64,000 nucleotides of DNA from Candidatus Bathyarchaeota archaeon. GTDB taxonomy: Archaea > Thermoproteota > Bathyarchaeia > TCS64. The notes under the pieces are model-generated. The model made no database searches and was not told the origin of the DNA. It saw only the letters and a program-made list of their open reading frames with translations. Positions 34,430-43,682 of this stretch are shown here, one piece after another. The stretch lies in the NCBI GenBank assembly GCA_020346605.1, contig CP070784.1, positions 1,895,365 to 1,959,364 of the forward strand. The letters are read 5' to 3'. Each line of letters begins with the position of its first letter. The stretch's first letter is position 1. The position numbers and the translations under genes were made by a program.

Positions 34430-36085
34430 ATGAGCGCAACCACTCAACCCATAATAATCCTCAAGGAGGGGACGGAGCGGAGCCGTGGCACCGACGCCCG
34501 TAACGCTAACATCCAGGCGGCCCGGATCGTGGCGGAGGCGGTTAAGACCAGCCTCGGCCCGAAGGGCATGGACAAGATGCTGGTGGACAGCTTCGGAGAC
34601 GTCACCATCACCAACGACGGAGCCACTATGCTGAAGGAGATGGACGTACAGCACCCCGCCGCCAAGATGATGGTCGAAGTCAGCAAGACCCAGGACGACG
34701 AGGTGGGGGACGGAACGACCTCGGTGGTCGTCCTCACGGGCGAGCTGCTGGGGAAGGCCGTGGAGCTGATGGACAAGAAGATCCATCCTACTGTGATCAT
34801 CGACGGGTACAGGGACGCGCAGGAGCAGGCGCTGAAGGTGTTGGAGGAGATCGCCATCGTGGTGGATCCCAAGGACAAGGAGATGCTGAAGAAGGTGGCG
34901 ATGACCTCGATGGCGAGCAAGCTGATCTCCGGATACAGCGACTACATAGCGGGGCTCGCCATCGACGCCGTGCTCCAAGTGGCAGAGGAGAAGGACGGGA
35001 GCCACGAGGTGGACCTAGACTCCGTCAAGATAGAGAAAAAGCCCGGCGGCAGCGTAACCGACACCACCCTCATCAAGGGCCTGGTCATCGACAAGGAGGT
35101 GATCCACGCCGACATGCCCAAACGGGTCAAGGAGGCAAAGATCGGGCTCCTCAACGCTGCGATGGAGATCGAGAAGACGGAGTTCGACTCCAAGATACAC
35201 ATCGAGAGCCCCACCGAGATCCAGGCGTACCTGGACCAGGAGGAGCAGATGCTCCGGGACATGGTGGCCAAGGTCAAGGACGTCGGGGTCAACGTTCTGT
35301 TCTGCCAGAAGGGCATCGACGACATGGTGCAGCACTTCCTCGCCAGGGAGGGCATCGTGGCCGCAAGGCGGCTGAAGAAGAGCGACATGGAGGCCCTGGC
35401 CAAGGCGACTGGGGCCAAGGTGGTGACCAGCGTCGACGACCTCTCCGAGGCGGATGCGGGTTACGCGGCTTCCGTGGAGGAGAGGAAGATCAGCGACGAC
35501 AAGATGATCTTCGTTGAGGGCTGCAGGGATCCGAAGGCGGTGAGCATACTTGTCCGTGGTGGTACGGAGCGGATCGTGGATGAGGCCGATAGGAGTCTCC
35601 ACGATGCTCTATGTGTCATCAGGGACGTGGTGGAGGAGCCCAAGGTCGTTGCCGGCGGCGGTGCGCCGGAGATCGAGGTGGCCTGCAGGCTAAGGCGCTA
35701 CGCTGAAGGCCTTGCCGGTCGGGAAAGGTTGGCTGTGTCGGCGTTTGCCGAGGCGATCGAGGTGATCCCCACTACACTGACCGAGAACGCCGGCATGGAC
35801 CCCATCGACACCCTCTCCGACATGCAGTCTCAGCACGAGAAGGGCGACGTTTGGATCGGCTTAAACACCCTGGAGGGGAAGGTCGACGACATGGCCAAGC
35901 TGAACGTCTACGAGCCCGTGCAGGTGAAGGCCCAGGCCATCAAGTCGGCCACCGAGGCCTCGACACTTCTGCTGAAGATCGACGACGTCATCGCCGCGTC
36001 GAAGATGAAGCCGCCAGCGGGTGGAGAGATGGGCGGGATGCCCGGAGGCATGCCCGGCGGAATGGGCGGCATGCCGCCCATGTAG
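34430..36085 (+). CDS. thsB: Thermosome subunit 2
   Basis: 551 residues, the same domain order as the gene before it, with LGPKGMDKMLVDSFGDVTITNDGATML and DDEVGDGTTSVVVLTGELLG. It ends in a GGM-rich tail (GGMPGGMPGGMGGMPPM). The tandem pair probably assembles into a mixed-subunit ring. The two proteins are clearly diverged in the apical part and around 360-400 (CKDPKAVSIFVRAG versus CRDPKAVSILVRGG), so this is an old duplication rather than a recent one. Confidence 0.95.
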   Translation: MSATTQPIIILKEGTERSRGTDARNANIQAARIVAEAVKTSLGPKGMDKMLVDSFGDVTITNDGATMLKEMDVQHPAAKMMVEVSKTQDDEVGDGTTSVVVLTGELLGKAVELMDKKIHPTVIIDGYRDAQEQALKVLEEIAIVVDPKDKEMLKKVAMTSMASKLISGYSDYIAGLAIDAVLQVAEEKDGSHEVDLDSVKIEKKPGGSVTDTTLIKGLVIDKEVIHADMPKRVKEAKIGLLNAAMEIEKTEFDSKIHIESPTEIQAYLDQEEQMLRDMVAKVKDVGVNVLFCQKGIDDMVQHFLAREGIVAARRLKKSDMEALAKATGAKVVTSVDDLSEADAGYAASVEERKISDDKMIFVEGCRDPKAVSILVRGGTERIVDEADRSLHDALCVIRDVVEEPKVVAGGGAPEIEVACRLRRYAEGLAGRERLAVSAFAEAIEVIPTTLTENAGMDPIDTLSDMQSQHEKGDVWIGLNTLEGKVDDMAKLNVYEPVQVKAQAIKSATEASTLLLKIDDVIAASKMKPPAGGEMGGMPGGMPGGMGGMPPM

Positions 36086-36119
36086 GGACCGCAAATCCCT
36101 ATCGTGAAGAGAGAACGAT

Positions 36120-36377
36120 TTGACACAGGAAATACGAATCGGCCCCACCAAACTCACGAGGTTTGAGAGGGCGAGGGTAATTGGGGCCAGGGCGTTACAG
36201 CTCTCGCTAGGAGCGCCCCTCCTCGTGGAGGTACCGGACTCGATGAGCGATCCCATCGACATCGCGCTCAGGGAGCTAAGAGAAAATGCTCTTCCCATGA
36301 CGCTGAGGAGGGTCCTCCCAGATAGGACCTCTCAGGACATCGCCCTTAATAGGCTCATGAAGCCGAGGAGTACCTGA
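36120..36377 (+). CDS. rpoK: DNA-directed RNA polymerase subunit K
   Basis: 85 residues starting at [30 protein letters not shown] is the RpoK/Rpb6/omega signature. It is followed by [25 protein letters not shown]. The protein helps assemble and stabilise archaeal RNA polymerase. It begins about 34 nt after the thermosome gene and may be cotranscribed with it. Confidence 0.93.
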   Translation: MTQEIRIGPTKLTRFERARVIGARALQLSLGAPLLVEVPDSMSDPIDIALRELRENALPMTLRRVLPDRTSQDIALNRLMKPRST

Positions 36378-36408
36378 CCTTTTATTATTCCTGAGTACCC
36401 ATCCTCTA

Positions 36409-36636
36409 TTGTTCGAGTTGCAGCCAGACATGTTCTCCGATGTCGAGTTATGGCGCAGGACAACCTACGCTCTCGTCGTGGTATCATCCATATTTTTCCT
36501 TCTGCAACGGACCTCATGGGCAATGTTCGATCCGATCTTCGAGCTATGTATCTTCCACATCCCCACAATTTTCAGCGCCCTCTTCTACCTGAAGACGAGG
36601 ATCGACTCCGAGGATAGAGCCCAAAACGGTAAATAG
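36409..36636 (+). CDS. Small predicted membrane protein, unknown
   Basis: Up to 75 residues from TTG at 36409, or 68 from ATG at 36430. It has one or two hydrophobic stretches (YALVVVSSIFFLL, FELCIFHIPTIFSALFYL) and a charged end. A TATA-like TTTTATTATT lies about 25 nt before the TTG, which supports expression. I recognise no family, and it could be spurious. Confidence 0.45.
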   Translation: MFELQPDMFSDVELWRRTTYALVVVSSIFFLLQRTSWAMFDPIFELCIFHIPTIFSALFYLKTRIDSEDRAQNGK

Positions 36637-36669
36637 GGATCTTCCCGATATCTCTATGGTGTCGTTAAA

Positions 36670-37671
36670 ATGAAGTTCTCCAGGATCATCTCGTGCATAG
36701 ACACTCATTCCTCAGGCGAAGCGACGAGGGTCGTCGTCGGCGGCATCCCCAAGTTGAAGGGAGCGAACATGGCGGAGAAGCAGGCCTACTTCCAGGAGCA
36801 TTACGACCACCTGAGGCCCACGTTGCTCAAGGAGCCCAGGGGCTTTGCGGGCCTTCTGGGGGCAGTCCTCACGGAGCCCACGGTCCCCGAGGCCGACATC
36901 GGGGTCATATACCTCTGGACTGACGGATACTTCAGCGCTTGTGGCGACAGTACATACAGCGTCTCGGCGGTACTCGTCAACACGGGGATGGTGGAGGTCA
37001 AGGAGCCCGTGACCGAGATAGTGTTGGATACGGTAGCGGGTCTCGTAAGGTCGAAGGTCAACGTCGAGGACGGCGAGGCCAAGTCCATCGCCATGGAGGG
37101 GGTGCCATCCTTCTATACGGAGACTGTGAAGATGGAGGTCCCCGACGTGGGGGTCGTCGAGGCCGACATCGCCTACGGGGGCCTCTGGTACGCCTTCATA
37201 GACGCCGAGGGCATCGGACTCAAACCGAGCCTAGACAACAAGGATCACTGGATACCCCTGGGTTGGAAAATCAGGAACTACTTAGCAGAGCACGTGGAGG
37301 TCTCACACCCCGAGTACCCGGAGCTTAAGATATTGGACCTTGTCACTTTCTACACGGAACCGTCGGTGGAGGACGCCGACTCTCGCCACTGGAACGTCTT
37401 CGGCCCGAAGCAGTCATGCAGGTCTCCGGCCGGTACTTGCACTAACGCAAGGATGGCCGCCCTGTACGGGAAGGGCGAGCTCAAGCTCGGCGATGAGTTC
37501 GTTGCGGAGAGCACCATCAGCACCCTGCATTACGGCAAGGTCGGGAAGGAGGTCGATGTGGGAGGCCACAAGGCAATCCAGCCCGAGGTCTCGGCCACGG
37601 CTTACATCACCGCCATAAACCAGATAGTCATCGATCCCAAGGATCCGCAGAAAGACGGCTTCCTCTTCTAG
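36670..37671 (+). CDS. Proline racemase-superfamily protein with altered active-site residues
   Basis: 333 residues with the paired-barrel fold of proline racemase, hydroxyproline epimerase and trans-3-hydroxyproline dehydratase. CIDTHSSGEATRVVVGGIP is the family start. The first catalytic cysteine is present in YFSACGDS, where most members have CGH. At the second site the usual SPCGTG is SPAGTCT, so the racemase Cys is Ala. A dehydratase or a different reaction is more likely than classical two-base racemisation. An aminotransferase and an ornithine cyclodeaminase-like enzyme follow, suggesting amino- or imino-acid catabolism. Confidence 0.88.
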   Translation: MKFSRIISCIDTHSSGEATRVVVGGIPKLKGANMAEKQAYFQEHYDHLRPTLLKEPRGFAGLLGAVLTEPTVPEADIGVIYLWTDGYFSACGDSTYSVSAVLVNTGMVEVKEPVTEIVLDTVAGLVRSKVNVEDGEAKSIAMEGVPSFYTETVKMEVPDVGVVEADIAYGGLWYAFIDAEGIGLKPSLDNKDHWIPLGWKIRNYLAEHVEVSHPEYPELKILDLVTFYTEPSVEDADSRHWNVFGPKQSCRSPAGTCTNARMAALYGKGELKLGDEFVAESTISTLHYGKVGKEVDVGGHKAIQPEVSATAYITAINQIVIDPKDPQKDGFLF

Positions 37672-37795
37672 GACAGCCGTTTCCTTTTTTCCTAATCCCG
37701 TTCGCGAAGATAGTCTTCGACGCTACGTGCGCCCAGCCTGATTGTTAGAGTTAAATATTCCTTGTGGCGCTGTTAAACGATTGAGGTTTGGGAAT

Positions 37796-38881
37796 ATGTC
37801 AAAGCCTTTGATCAACTTGAACGCCGGTGACCCTGACGTCGAGGCTCCAAAGTGCGTGAAGGACGCCGTCATGGACGCCTTCAAGAAGGGCGGGAACTGG
37901 ACCCACTATGGTGGGCGCGACATCCCCTTAAATTTCAGGGAGGCCGTCGTCGACTACTACAAGATCTTCGGCCCCGAGTACAGCGTCGACAACGTCCTGC
38001 CCACGGCTGGGAGCAGCGCTGCGCTATACGTTGCGCTGGCGACCATCTTGGACAGGGGGGACGAGATCCTCATGTGGGAGCCCTCCTACAGCGGACACTA
38101 CAGCCTCATGAGGAACATGGGGGTGAAGATGTCCGTCGCCCCACTGAGGGAGGAGGACGAGTTCCACCCCGACGTTGACAGCCTCCAGGACTACGTCACG
38201 CCGAAGTCGAAGGGCGTCATCATCTGCAACCCCAACAATCCCACGGGCACTGTCTTCACGAAGGAGGAGCTGAAGGGGATAGGGGACGTGGCCACGGACA
38301 ACGACATGGCCATCTTCTCCGACGAGATCTACCTCCACTTCATCTACGACAACAATGAGTTTACCTCCACCGCCAGCTTGGGCTTCCAGGACAGGACCAT
38401 CAACATCATGAGCTTCTCCAAAACCTTCTCGATGACAGGTTACAGGTTGGGCTACGTCATAGTGCCCGAGATGTACCTGGAGAAGGCGTCGACGGTGCAA
38501 AGGCTCACAGCAGCGAGGCCCGCCACCTTCGTCTACGCGGGCGGCATCGCCGCCCTGAGGAGCGACCTCTCCTACGTGGAGGAGAGGCGCAAAGCCTACG
38601 ATGAGAGGCGCATGTACTTCTGCAACGCCATCGACGAGATCGACGGGCTCCACTGCAAGCCCTTCGAGGGGGCCTTCTACGCCTGGTTCGGCATCGAGGA
38701 CACGGGCATCGGCTCCGTGGAGTTCTGCGACAGGCTTCTGAAGCAGGAGAACGTCAGCGTCCGCCCAGGGAAGAACTTCGGGCTGAATATCGACGGCTAC
38801 GTACGTGTCCCCCTCGTACGCCCGGTCCCTGAGCTCGAGAAGGCGGTCGAAAGGATCGAGAACTTCGTCAAATCTCTATAA
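37796..38881 (+). CDS. PLP-dependent class I/II aminotransferase
   Basis: 361 residues. NLNAGDPDVEAP, THYGGRDIPLNFREAV, NPNNPTGTVFTKEEL and SDEIYLHFIY are fold-type I signatures. The PLP lysine is in SFSKTFSMTGYRLGY, and the carboxylate-binding Arg is near the end in YVRVPLVRPVPE. It probably converts an amino acid to a 2-oxo acid. The start could be TTG at 37781, 22-32 nt after GTTAAATATTCC; ATG at 37796 is used here. Confidence 0.9.
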   Translation: MSKPLINLNAGDPDVEAPKCVKDAVMDAFKKGGNWTHYGGRDIPLNFREAVVDYYKIFGPEYSVDNVLPTAGSSAALYVALATILDRGDEILMWEPSYSGHYSLMRNMGVKMSVAPLREEDEFHPDVDSLQDYVTPKSKGVIICNPNNPTGTVFTKEELKGIGDVATDNDMAIFSDEIYLHFIYDNNEFTSTASLGFQDRTINIMSFSKTFSMTGYRLGYVIVPEMYLEKASTVQRLTAARPATFVYAGGIAALRSDLSYVEERRKAYDERRMYFCNAIDEIDGLHCKPFEGAFYAWFGIEDTGIGSVEFCDRLLKQENVSVRPGKNFGLNIDGYVRVPLVRPVPELEKAVERIENFVKSL

Positions 38882-39004
38882 CCCTTTTTTATTTTGATTT
38901 TTTGTTCAACTCACATTGATTTGTAGAATTAATATTATTCACAACGTATTTTCAGGTGCTCTACGCCGGACGAAGCAACTTTAAAGGTTTAGCGCCCCAT
39001 CAAC

Positions 39005-39979
39005 TTGGGTGAGACCGAATTGTTATTCCTGTCAGACGAAGACATCGCCGAAGTCCTCTCAATGAGCGACGCCATCGAGGCCGTTGAGAAAGCCTTCGGC
39101 GAGTACGCAAAGGGCTCAGTGAAGATGCCTTCACGGTCCACGATCATGCTGGACAAGTTCGGCGGAAGCATCTCCTTCATGCCCTCGTACCTCGAGGAGA
39201 CGAACGCCCTGGCCACGAAGATCATCTCCATCTACCCCAACAATCCCGCGAAAGGGCTGCCTACGACTGTGGCGTGGATCGTGGTGAACGACCCGGAGAC
39301 GGGGATGATGGAAGCCCTCTTGGATGGCACGTACCTCACCGCCGTGAGGACGGGAGCAGTCACAGGCGTGGCGGCCCGCTACCTCGCACCCAAGGACGCT
39401 AAAGTGGCCGCAGTCATTGGCTGCGGGGTCCAGGGAAAGACCCAGGCCTGGGCCGTCTCGGAGGCCTGCGACTTAGACATCGTCAGGATCTTCGACCTCT
39501 CCGAGGAGAGAATGGAACAGTTCGTCGAGGAGATGGAGCCGAAACTCGGCGTAGAAGTGGCCCCCGCGAGCAGCGGCGCTGACGCCGTAGGGGAAGCCGA
39601 CGTCGTCGTGACTGCCACGACCTCAAGCAGGCCGGTGGTCCGGAGGGAGTGGCTCGGTGGACGCGTGCACGTGAGCGCCATCGGCAGCTTCTACCCTGAC
39701 TACAGGGAGCTCGACACCGACATCGTATGCGAGGCGAAGGTCGTGGTGGACAGCCGGGAGGCGATTCTGGAGGAGGCGGGGGACATCCTGATCCCCATCA
39801 AGGAGGGGGCCATCACCGAGGACCACATCCACGCCGAGCTTGGGGAGCTTGTGCTAGGCCAGAAAGTGGGGCGGACCGAAGAGGACGGCCTGACCGTGTT
39901 TAAGAGCGTTGGCCTGGCAATACAGGACTCATCTGTCGCAAGCCTCGTGCTGAAGAAATGGCGCGAGTCCCAGCCCTAA
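39005..39979 (+). CDS. Ornithine cyclodeaminase/mu-crystallin-family enzyme
   Basis: 324 residues. The family includes ornithine cyclodeaminase, archaeal alanine dehydrogenase and imine reductases. GTYLTAVRTGAVTGVAARYLAP is the substrate and Lys/Arg region. VAAVIGCGVQGKTQAWAV is the NAD-binding motif. The start is TTG, with CTTTAAAGG about 20 nt upstream. With the proline racemase-like protein and aminotransferase before it, reduction of a cyclic imine or amino-acid oxidation is plausible but unproven. Confidence 0.88.
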   Translation: MGETELLFLSDEDIAEVLSMSDAIEAVEKAFGEYAKGSVKMPSRSTIMLDKFGGSISFMPSYLEETNALATKIISIYPNNPAKGLPTTVAWIVVNDPETGMMEALLDGTYLTAVRTGAVTGVAARYLAPKDAKVAAVIGCGVQGKTQAWAVSEACDLDIVRIFDLSEERMEQFVEEMEPKLGVEVAPASSGADAVGEADVVVTATTSSRPVVRREWLGGRVHVSAIGSFYPDYRELDTDIVCEAKVVVDSREAILEEAGDILIPIKEGAITEDHIHAELGELVLGQKVGRTEEDGLTVFKSVGLAIQDSSVASLVLKKWRESQP

Positions 39980-40525
39980 CTATCCCCGTCTTCTCCACCA
40001 GAAGATGCCAACTCCAGCCACCAGGACCAGGCCTCCCCCTATGATGTAGTAGTCCGTGTGGATCCCCGCTAGAAAAGGGCCTGCGTACAGCATTATTATG
40101 CTCTGGCACATCACCGCTACGATAAATACAATTACAGCCGCCAACCCTATGAAGATCTTCCTCGTCGGGATGGGGATAGGCGGCTGCTTCTCCTTCTCGA
40201 TGGGCTCAATGCTGTACTCGATGATCTCCCTGTCATCGGCGTTTATGTGGACCGTCGCTAGGGCGTCTTGAAGGTCGACGTTCACTACGAAGACGTTGTC
40301 GCCGTTGAGGGTGGCCTTCCTTGGAGTGATTACTTTCTTCCTCATCCGCTGGAGGAAGTGGACCACGAGGATGGTGGCCTCCTCGGCGTTGAGCGGCGGA
40401 TCCTGATACTCCTCGAGGTCGATCTCCTCGATGGGCTCCGCAGTGAGATCTTTGGCGACCATGACGGCCTGCTCAGCCTGTACCGTCTGCGGGTCATCCG
40501 CCATCATCGATGGATCTGCGGACAT
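39980..40525 (-). CDS. Hypothetical protein with two C-terminal membrane segments
   Basis: 181 residues. The N-terminal 60 residues are acidic (TAEPIEEIDLEEYQDPPLN). A soluble alpha/beta part follows (ILVVHFLQRMRKKVITPRKATLNGDNVFVVNVDL). Two membrane helices end the protein: IFIGLAAVIVFIVAVMCQSIIML and YYIIGGGLVLVAGVGIFWW. It is probably a membrane-tethered cytosolic domain. The family is not recognised. It is convergent with the gene before it, stop against stop. Confidence 0.7.
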   Translation of the reverse strand: MSADPSMMADDPQTVQAEQAVMVAKDLTAEPIEEIDLEEYQDPPLNAEEATILVVHFLQRMRKKVITPRKATLNGDNVFVVNVDLQDALATVHINADDREIIEYSIEPIEKEKQPPIPIPTRKIFIGLAAVIVFIVAVMCQSIIMLYAGPFLAGIHTDYYIIGGGLVLVAGVGIFWWRRRG

Positions 40526-40700
40526 TTAACGAAGCTCCTCGAAGCGGTATTAGAGTCAGTTTGACTCCGTTTTCTAAAAAGGGGATGTGTGTAGCGTCCA
40601 GTACACACGGGGGAGACGCCGTCATACGGGGCTGGAGGGTGATTTTTCAAGTTGATGCGAAAGATGTTAATACTCTCTGTCAAAGGTGAAGAGAGGTATC

Positions 40701-40943
40701 ATGGACATCACTGACTCGAAAAAGCAGAAGTTTGAACCCGTGTTCGGCGAGCTCTGCAAGGGCTGTCTCCTCTGCGTCTACGCCTGCGAGACGAAGGGCG
40801 CGGGCATACTCGAGGAGTCTGAGGAGACGACGTTCATGGGTGGCGTCCTCCCCCGAAAATATGGGGAATGTATCGGGTGTCGATGGTGCGAGCGCTACTG
40901 CCCCGACTTCTCAATCTCCGTCGAGGTGTCCGAGGGATGCTGA
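40701..40943 (+). CDS. korD: 2-oxoacid:ferredoxin oxidoreductase delta subunit (ferredoxin)
   Basis: 80 residues carrying two 4Fe-4S motifs, CKGCLLCVYACE and CIGCRWCERYCPD. As KorD it takes electrons from the KorAB core to ferredoxin. ATG at 40701 follows AGAGGT closely; GTG at 40686 is the alternative. Its stop overlaps the korA start by 7 nt, so korDABC are translated as one unit. Confidence 0.9.
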   Translation: MDITDSKKQKFEPVFGELCKGCLLCVYACETKGAGILEESEETTFMGGVLPRKYGECIGCRWCERYCPDFSISVEVSEGC

Positions 40944-42064
40944 CTCCGGGCCGACACTTCGTCCTCGGGAACGACGCCTGCGCGGAGGGAGCGATCAGAG
41001 CGGGCTGCCGCTTCTTCGCTGGTTATCCGATCACCCCGGCGAACGAGATCTCGCACCGCATGGCAGCGGAGCTACCGAAAGTCAGAGGCTACTTCCTTCA
41101 GATGGAAGACGAACTCGCCTCCATCGCGGCGGTTGTTGGTGCCTCCTGGGCCGGAGCGAAGGCGATGACGGCAACCTCGGGCCCTGGTTTCAGCCTTATG
41201 CAGGAGAACATCGGTTACGCCCACATGACCGAGACCCCGTGCGTGGTCGTGAATGTCCAGAGGAGCGGGCCATCCACGGGTCAGGCAACGCTGCCGTCCC
41301 AGCAGGATGTCTACCAGGCGAGGTACGGCGCCCACGGGGACTACGAGGTTATCGCGCTCTCCCCCTGGTCCGTCCAGGAGATGTTCGACCTCACCGTGAC
41401 GGCATTCAACCACGCGGAGCGCTTCAGGACCCCCGTGATGCTGATGGCGGACGGAATGATCGGCCACATCAAGGAGAAGCTTCACGTACCCGAGAGGGTT
41501 GAGGTCTTGCACAGGCGGAGGTCCAGCGGGCCCGAGTCCACGCCCTTCGGGACTGACGACCCCAGCCTTGTGCCCGAGATGCCTATCTTCGGTGAAGGCC
41601 ATAGTCTCCTCGTCACGGGCTCATCCCACAGGCCCACCGGGGTGAGGGACTACTCGCCGGAACACCATCAGAAAAAGGTGGGAAGGATACGGGAGAAGAT
41701 ACTGCACGCCGAGGATAAGTTGTCCGACTCAGTCGGTGTCGAGTTGGACGACGCCGATGTGGCTGTCCTGTCCTTCGGGGCATCTGCGCGCCCCTGCTAC
41801 GGAGCCGTGATGAAGGCGAGGGAGAGGGGCGTCCGCGCCGGGCTCCTGCGGCTCAGGACGATCTGGCCCTTCCCCGAGAGCACAGTGTCCGAGCTCGCCG
41901 GAGCGGTTGATACCATCATCGTGGTGGAGATGAACGTGGGGAAGATGGTGAGGGAAGTGGAGCGGGTCTCCTGTGGTCGGGCGGAGGTGGTCTCGTTGCC
42001 GAGGATCGGAGGCGTGCTTCCGACGGTCGCCGATGTGCTCGATGCCATGAGGAGGGAAGCCTGA
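40937..42064 (+). CDS. korA: 2-oxoglutarate (2-oxoacid):ferredoxin oxidoreductase alpha subunit
   Basis: About 375 residues. GNDACAEGAIRAGCRFFAGYPITPANEI is the alpha-subunit start. QMEDELASIAAVVGASWAGAKAMTATSGPGFSLMQEN is the conserved pyrimidine-binding region. The complex makes acyl-CoA and CO2 from a 2-oxo acid while reducing ferredoxin. The order D-A-B-C and the separate gamma subunit match Kor rather than the fused pyruvate type; the exact oxo acid is inferred. The stop overlaps the korB ATG. Confidence 0.92.
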   Translation: MLTPGRHFVLGNDACAEGAIRAGCRFFAGYPITPANEISHRMAAELPKVRGYFLQMEDELASIAAVVGASWAGAKAMTATSGPGFSLMQENIGYAHMTETPCVVVNVQRSGPSTGQATLPSQQDVYQARYGAHGDYEVIALSPWSVQEMFDLTVTAFNHAERFRTPVMLMADGMIGHIKEKLHVPERVEVLHRRRSSGPESTPFGTDDPSLVPEMPIFGEGHSLLVTGSSHRPTGVRDYSPEHHQKKVGRIREKILHAEDKLSDSVGVELDDADVAVLSFGASARPCYGAVMKARERGVRAGLLRLRTIWPFPESTVSELAGAVDTIIVVEMNVGKMVREVERVSCGRAEVVSLPRIGGVLPTVADVLDAMRREA

Positions 42065-43092
42065 TGTCCGTAAAGCCTCTGAGCTTTTACAGGGATGAGT
42101 ACATCAGGAACCAGCCCTCGGCGTTCTGCGTAGGATGCGGCGACGGCATTATCCTCAACTGCTTCGTGAGGGCGCTCGACGGGCTGGGTACACCCAAGGA
42201 GAACGTGCTGTGCGTCTCGGGGATCGGTTGCGCCGCGTGGATACCGAGTCCCAACTTCAATGGCGACACGCTCCACACCACCCACGGCAGGGCGCTGGCG
42301 TTCGCAACGGGGGCGAAGGCCTTCAACAGCGATCTCACGACGGTGGTCTTCACGGGCGACGGGGACGGCGCAGGCATCGGTGGGAACCACCTGATCCACG
42401 CGGCTCGCAGGAACATCGACATCACGACCATCCTTGTGAACAACATGAGCTACGCCATGACCGGAGGGCAGATCGCCCCGACGACGCCCCACGACGAGAG
42501 GACTGCCACTTCTCCATACGGTAACCCCGAGAACCCATTCGATGTGGTGGAGCTCGTCTCAGCGGCTGGGGCGACCTACGTGGCCAGGTGGACGACGAAC
42601 CACGTCGTGGAGCTCACCAGTAGCATCGGCGAGTCGATCCAGCACAGGGGCTTCTCCTTCATCGAGGTGCTCAGCCAGTGCCCAACGCAGCAGAGGCGGA
42701 TGTTCGACATGAGGGAGCCAGTACACAGGCTGCCTCGCAGGTTACTGGAGATGTTCTCGGAGAGCACGTACGTGCGGGGGAGGCCCGAGAGAGGGGAGTA
42801 TCGGTACGCCGTGCCGGAAGGTGCCACCGAGGAGGCTCAGAACGACATTGAATCGGAGCTGGGAGACTCGGCGTCCACGAGTTTGGTGGACCACCTGGCC
42901 TTCGGGAGGGTGATCAGGATCGAAGCAGTGGATGCTGGCTTAGAGTGGGACTCCGTGGGGAGTCTTGAAGCCATCCACAGGCTGGTGGGTCCGACGGAGG
43001 GCAAGGTCGAGCTCGGGGTCTTCGTCAGGGAGGAGAAGCCCGAGTTCACCGAGTCTCTGCACAGGGTTATCCGCAATGCGGGAGGTGGATGA
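42064..43092 (+). CDS. korB: 2-oxoglutarate:ferredoxin oxidoreductase beta subunit
   Basis: 342 residues. FCVGCGDGIILN and CVSGIGCAAW hold cluster cysteines. GDGDGAGIGGNHLIHAARRNIDITTILVNN is the thiamine diphosphate and Mg site. EVLSQCPTQ supplies a further family Cys motif. It is longer than typical KorB (about 280-300) because of a C-terminal extension after residue 270. Confidence 0.92.
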   Translation: MSVKPLSFYRDEYIRNQPSAFCVGCGDGIILNCFVRALDGLGTPKENVLCVSGIGCAAWIPSPNFNGDTLHTTHGRALAFATGAKAFNSDLTTVVFTGDGDGAGIGGNHLIHAARRNIDITTILVNNMSYAMTGGQIAPTTPHDERTATSPYGNPENPFDVVELVSAAGATYVARWTTNHVVELTSSIGESIQHRGFSFIEVLSQCPTQQRRMFDMREPVHRLPRRLLEMFSESTYVRGRPERGEYRYAVPEGATEEAQNDIESELGDSASTSLVDHLAFGRVIRIEAVDAGLEWDSVGSLEAIHRLVGPTEGKVELGVFVREEKPEFTESLHRVIRNAGGG

Positions 43093-43095
43093 GAA

Positions 43096-43632
43096 GTGGA
43101 GACCGGTATACTGATATCGGGGACAGGCGGACAAGGTATCATCGCCGCGGGGGAGCTCCTCTCTGAGGCCCTATTCAGGACCGGATACGAGGTGATCAAC
43201 GCCCGTAGCTACGGATCCGAGGCACGGGGAGGCAGCTGCAGGTCCGAGGTCCTGGTCTCCGACTCCGAGATCTACGATCTGCAGCTCGCGGAGCCCGATG
43301 TCCTCATCGCCCTCTCTGTGCCAGCGTTTCGAAAGTACCAGGGGAGTGCGAAGACCGGGGCCCTAGTCATAGTCGACTCCGCCGTCTTGGAGGGGCTGAG
43401 CAAGGACGAAGTCAGGCAGGACGTTCGACTGAATTCGGTGCCTGCGACGTCGATGGCGAGGGATCTCGGCAACGTCATCGTCGCCAACATGGTGCTGCTT
43501 GGAGCGTTCGCCGGGCTCTCGGAGGTCCTCAGCCTTGGGGATCTGAAGGAAGCCGTGAATGAGCTGATGCGCCCCTCGATGAAGGAGATCAACTTGAATG
43601 CCCTGGAAGCCGGACACGCCCGCATGCGCTAA
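43096..43632 (+). CDS. korC: 2-oxoglutarate:ferredoxin oxidoreductase gamma subunit
   Basis: 178 residues starting with GTG. ILISGTGGQGIIAAGELLSEA and RSYGSEARGGSCRSEVLVSD are gamma-subunit signatures shared with IorB. It is the last gene of the kor unit and is followed closely by the Nudix gene. Confidence 0.92.
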   Translation: METGILISGTGGQGIIAAGELLSEALFRTGYEVINARSYGSEARGGSCRSEVLVSDSEIYDLQLAEPDVLIALSVPAFRKYQGSAKTGALVIVDSAVLEGLSKDEVRQDVRLNSVPATSMARDLGNVIVANMVLLGAFAGLSEVLSLGDLKEAVNELMRPSMKEINLNALEAGHARMR

Positions 43633-43682
43633 GGGGGGCCTGAAAGACGAGGAGAGAGTACCCGGACTCCCCTATCGCAGCC

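Noticed and set aside
32882..35005. A 707-codon open frame on the minus strand across both thermosome genes
   Set aside because: It is the antisense shadow of GC-rich genes. The residues are rich in His, Leu, Arg and Asp without any family motif, and the sense strand is unambiguous chaperonin.
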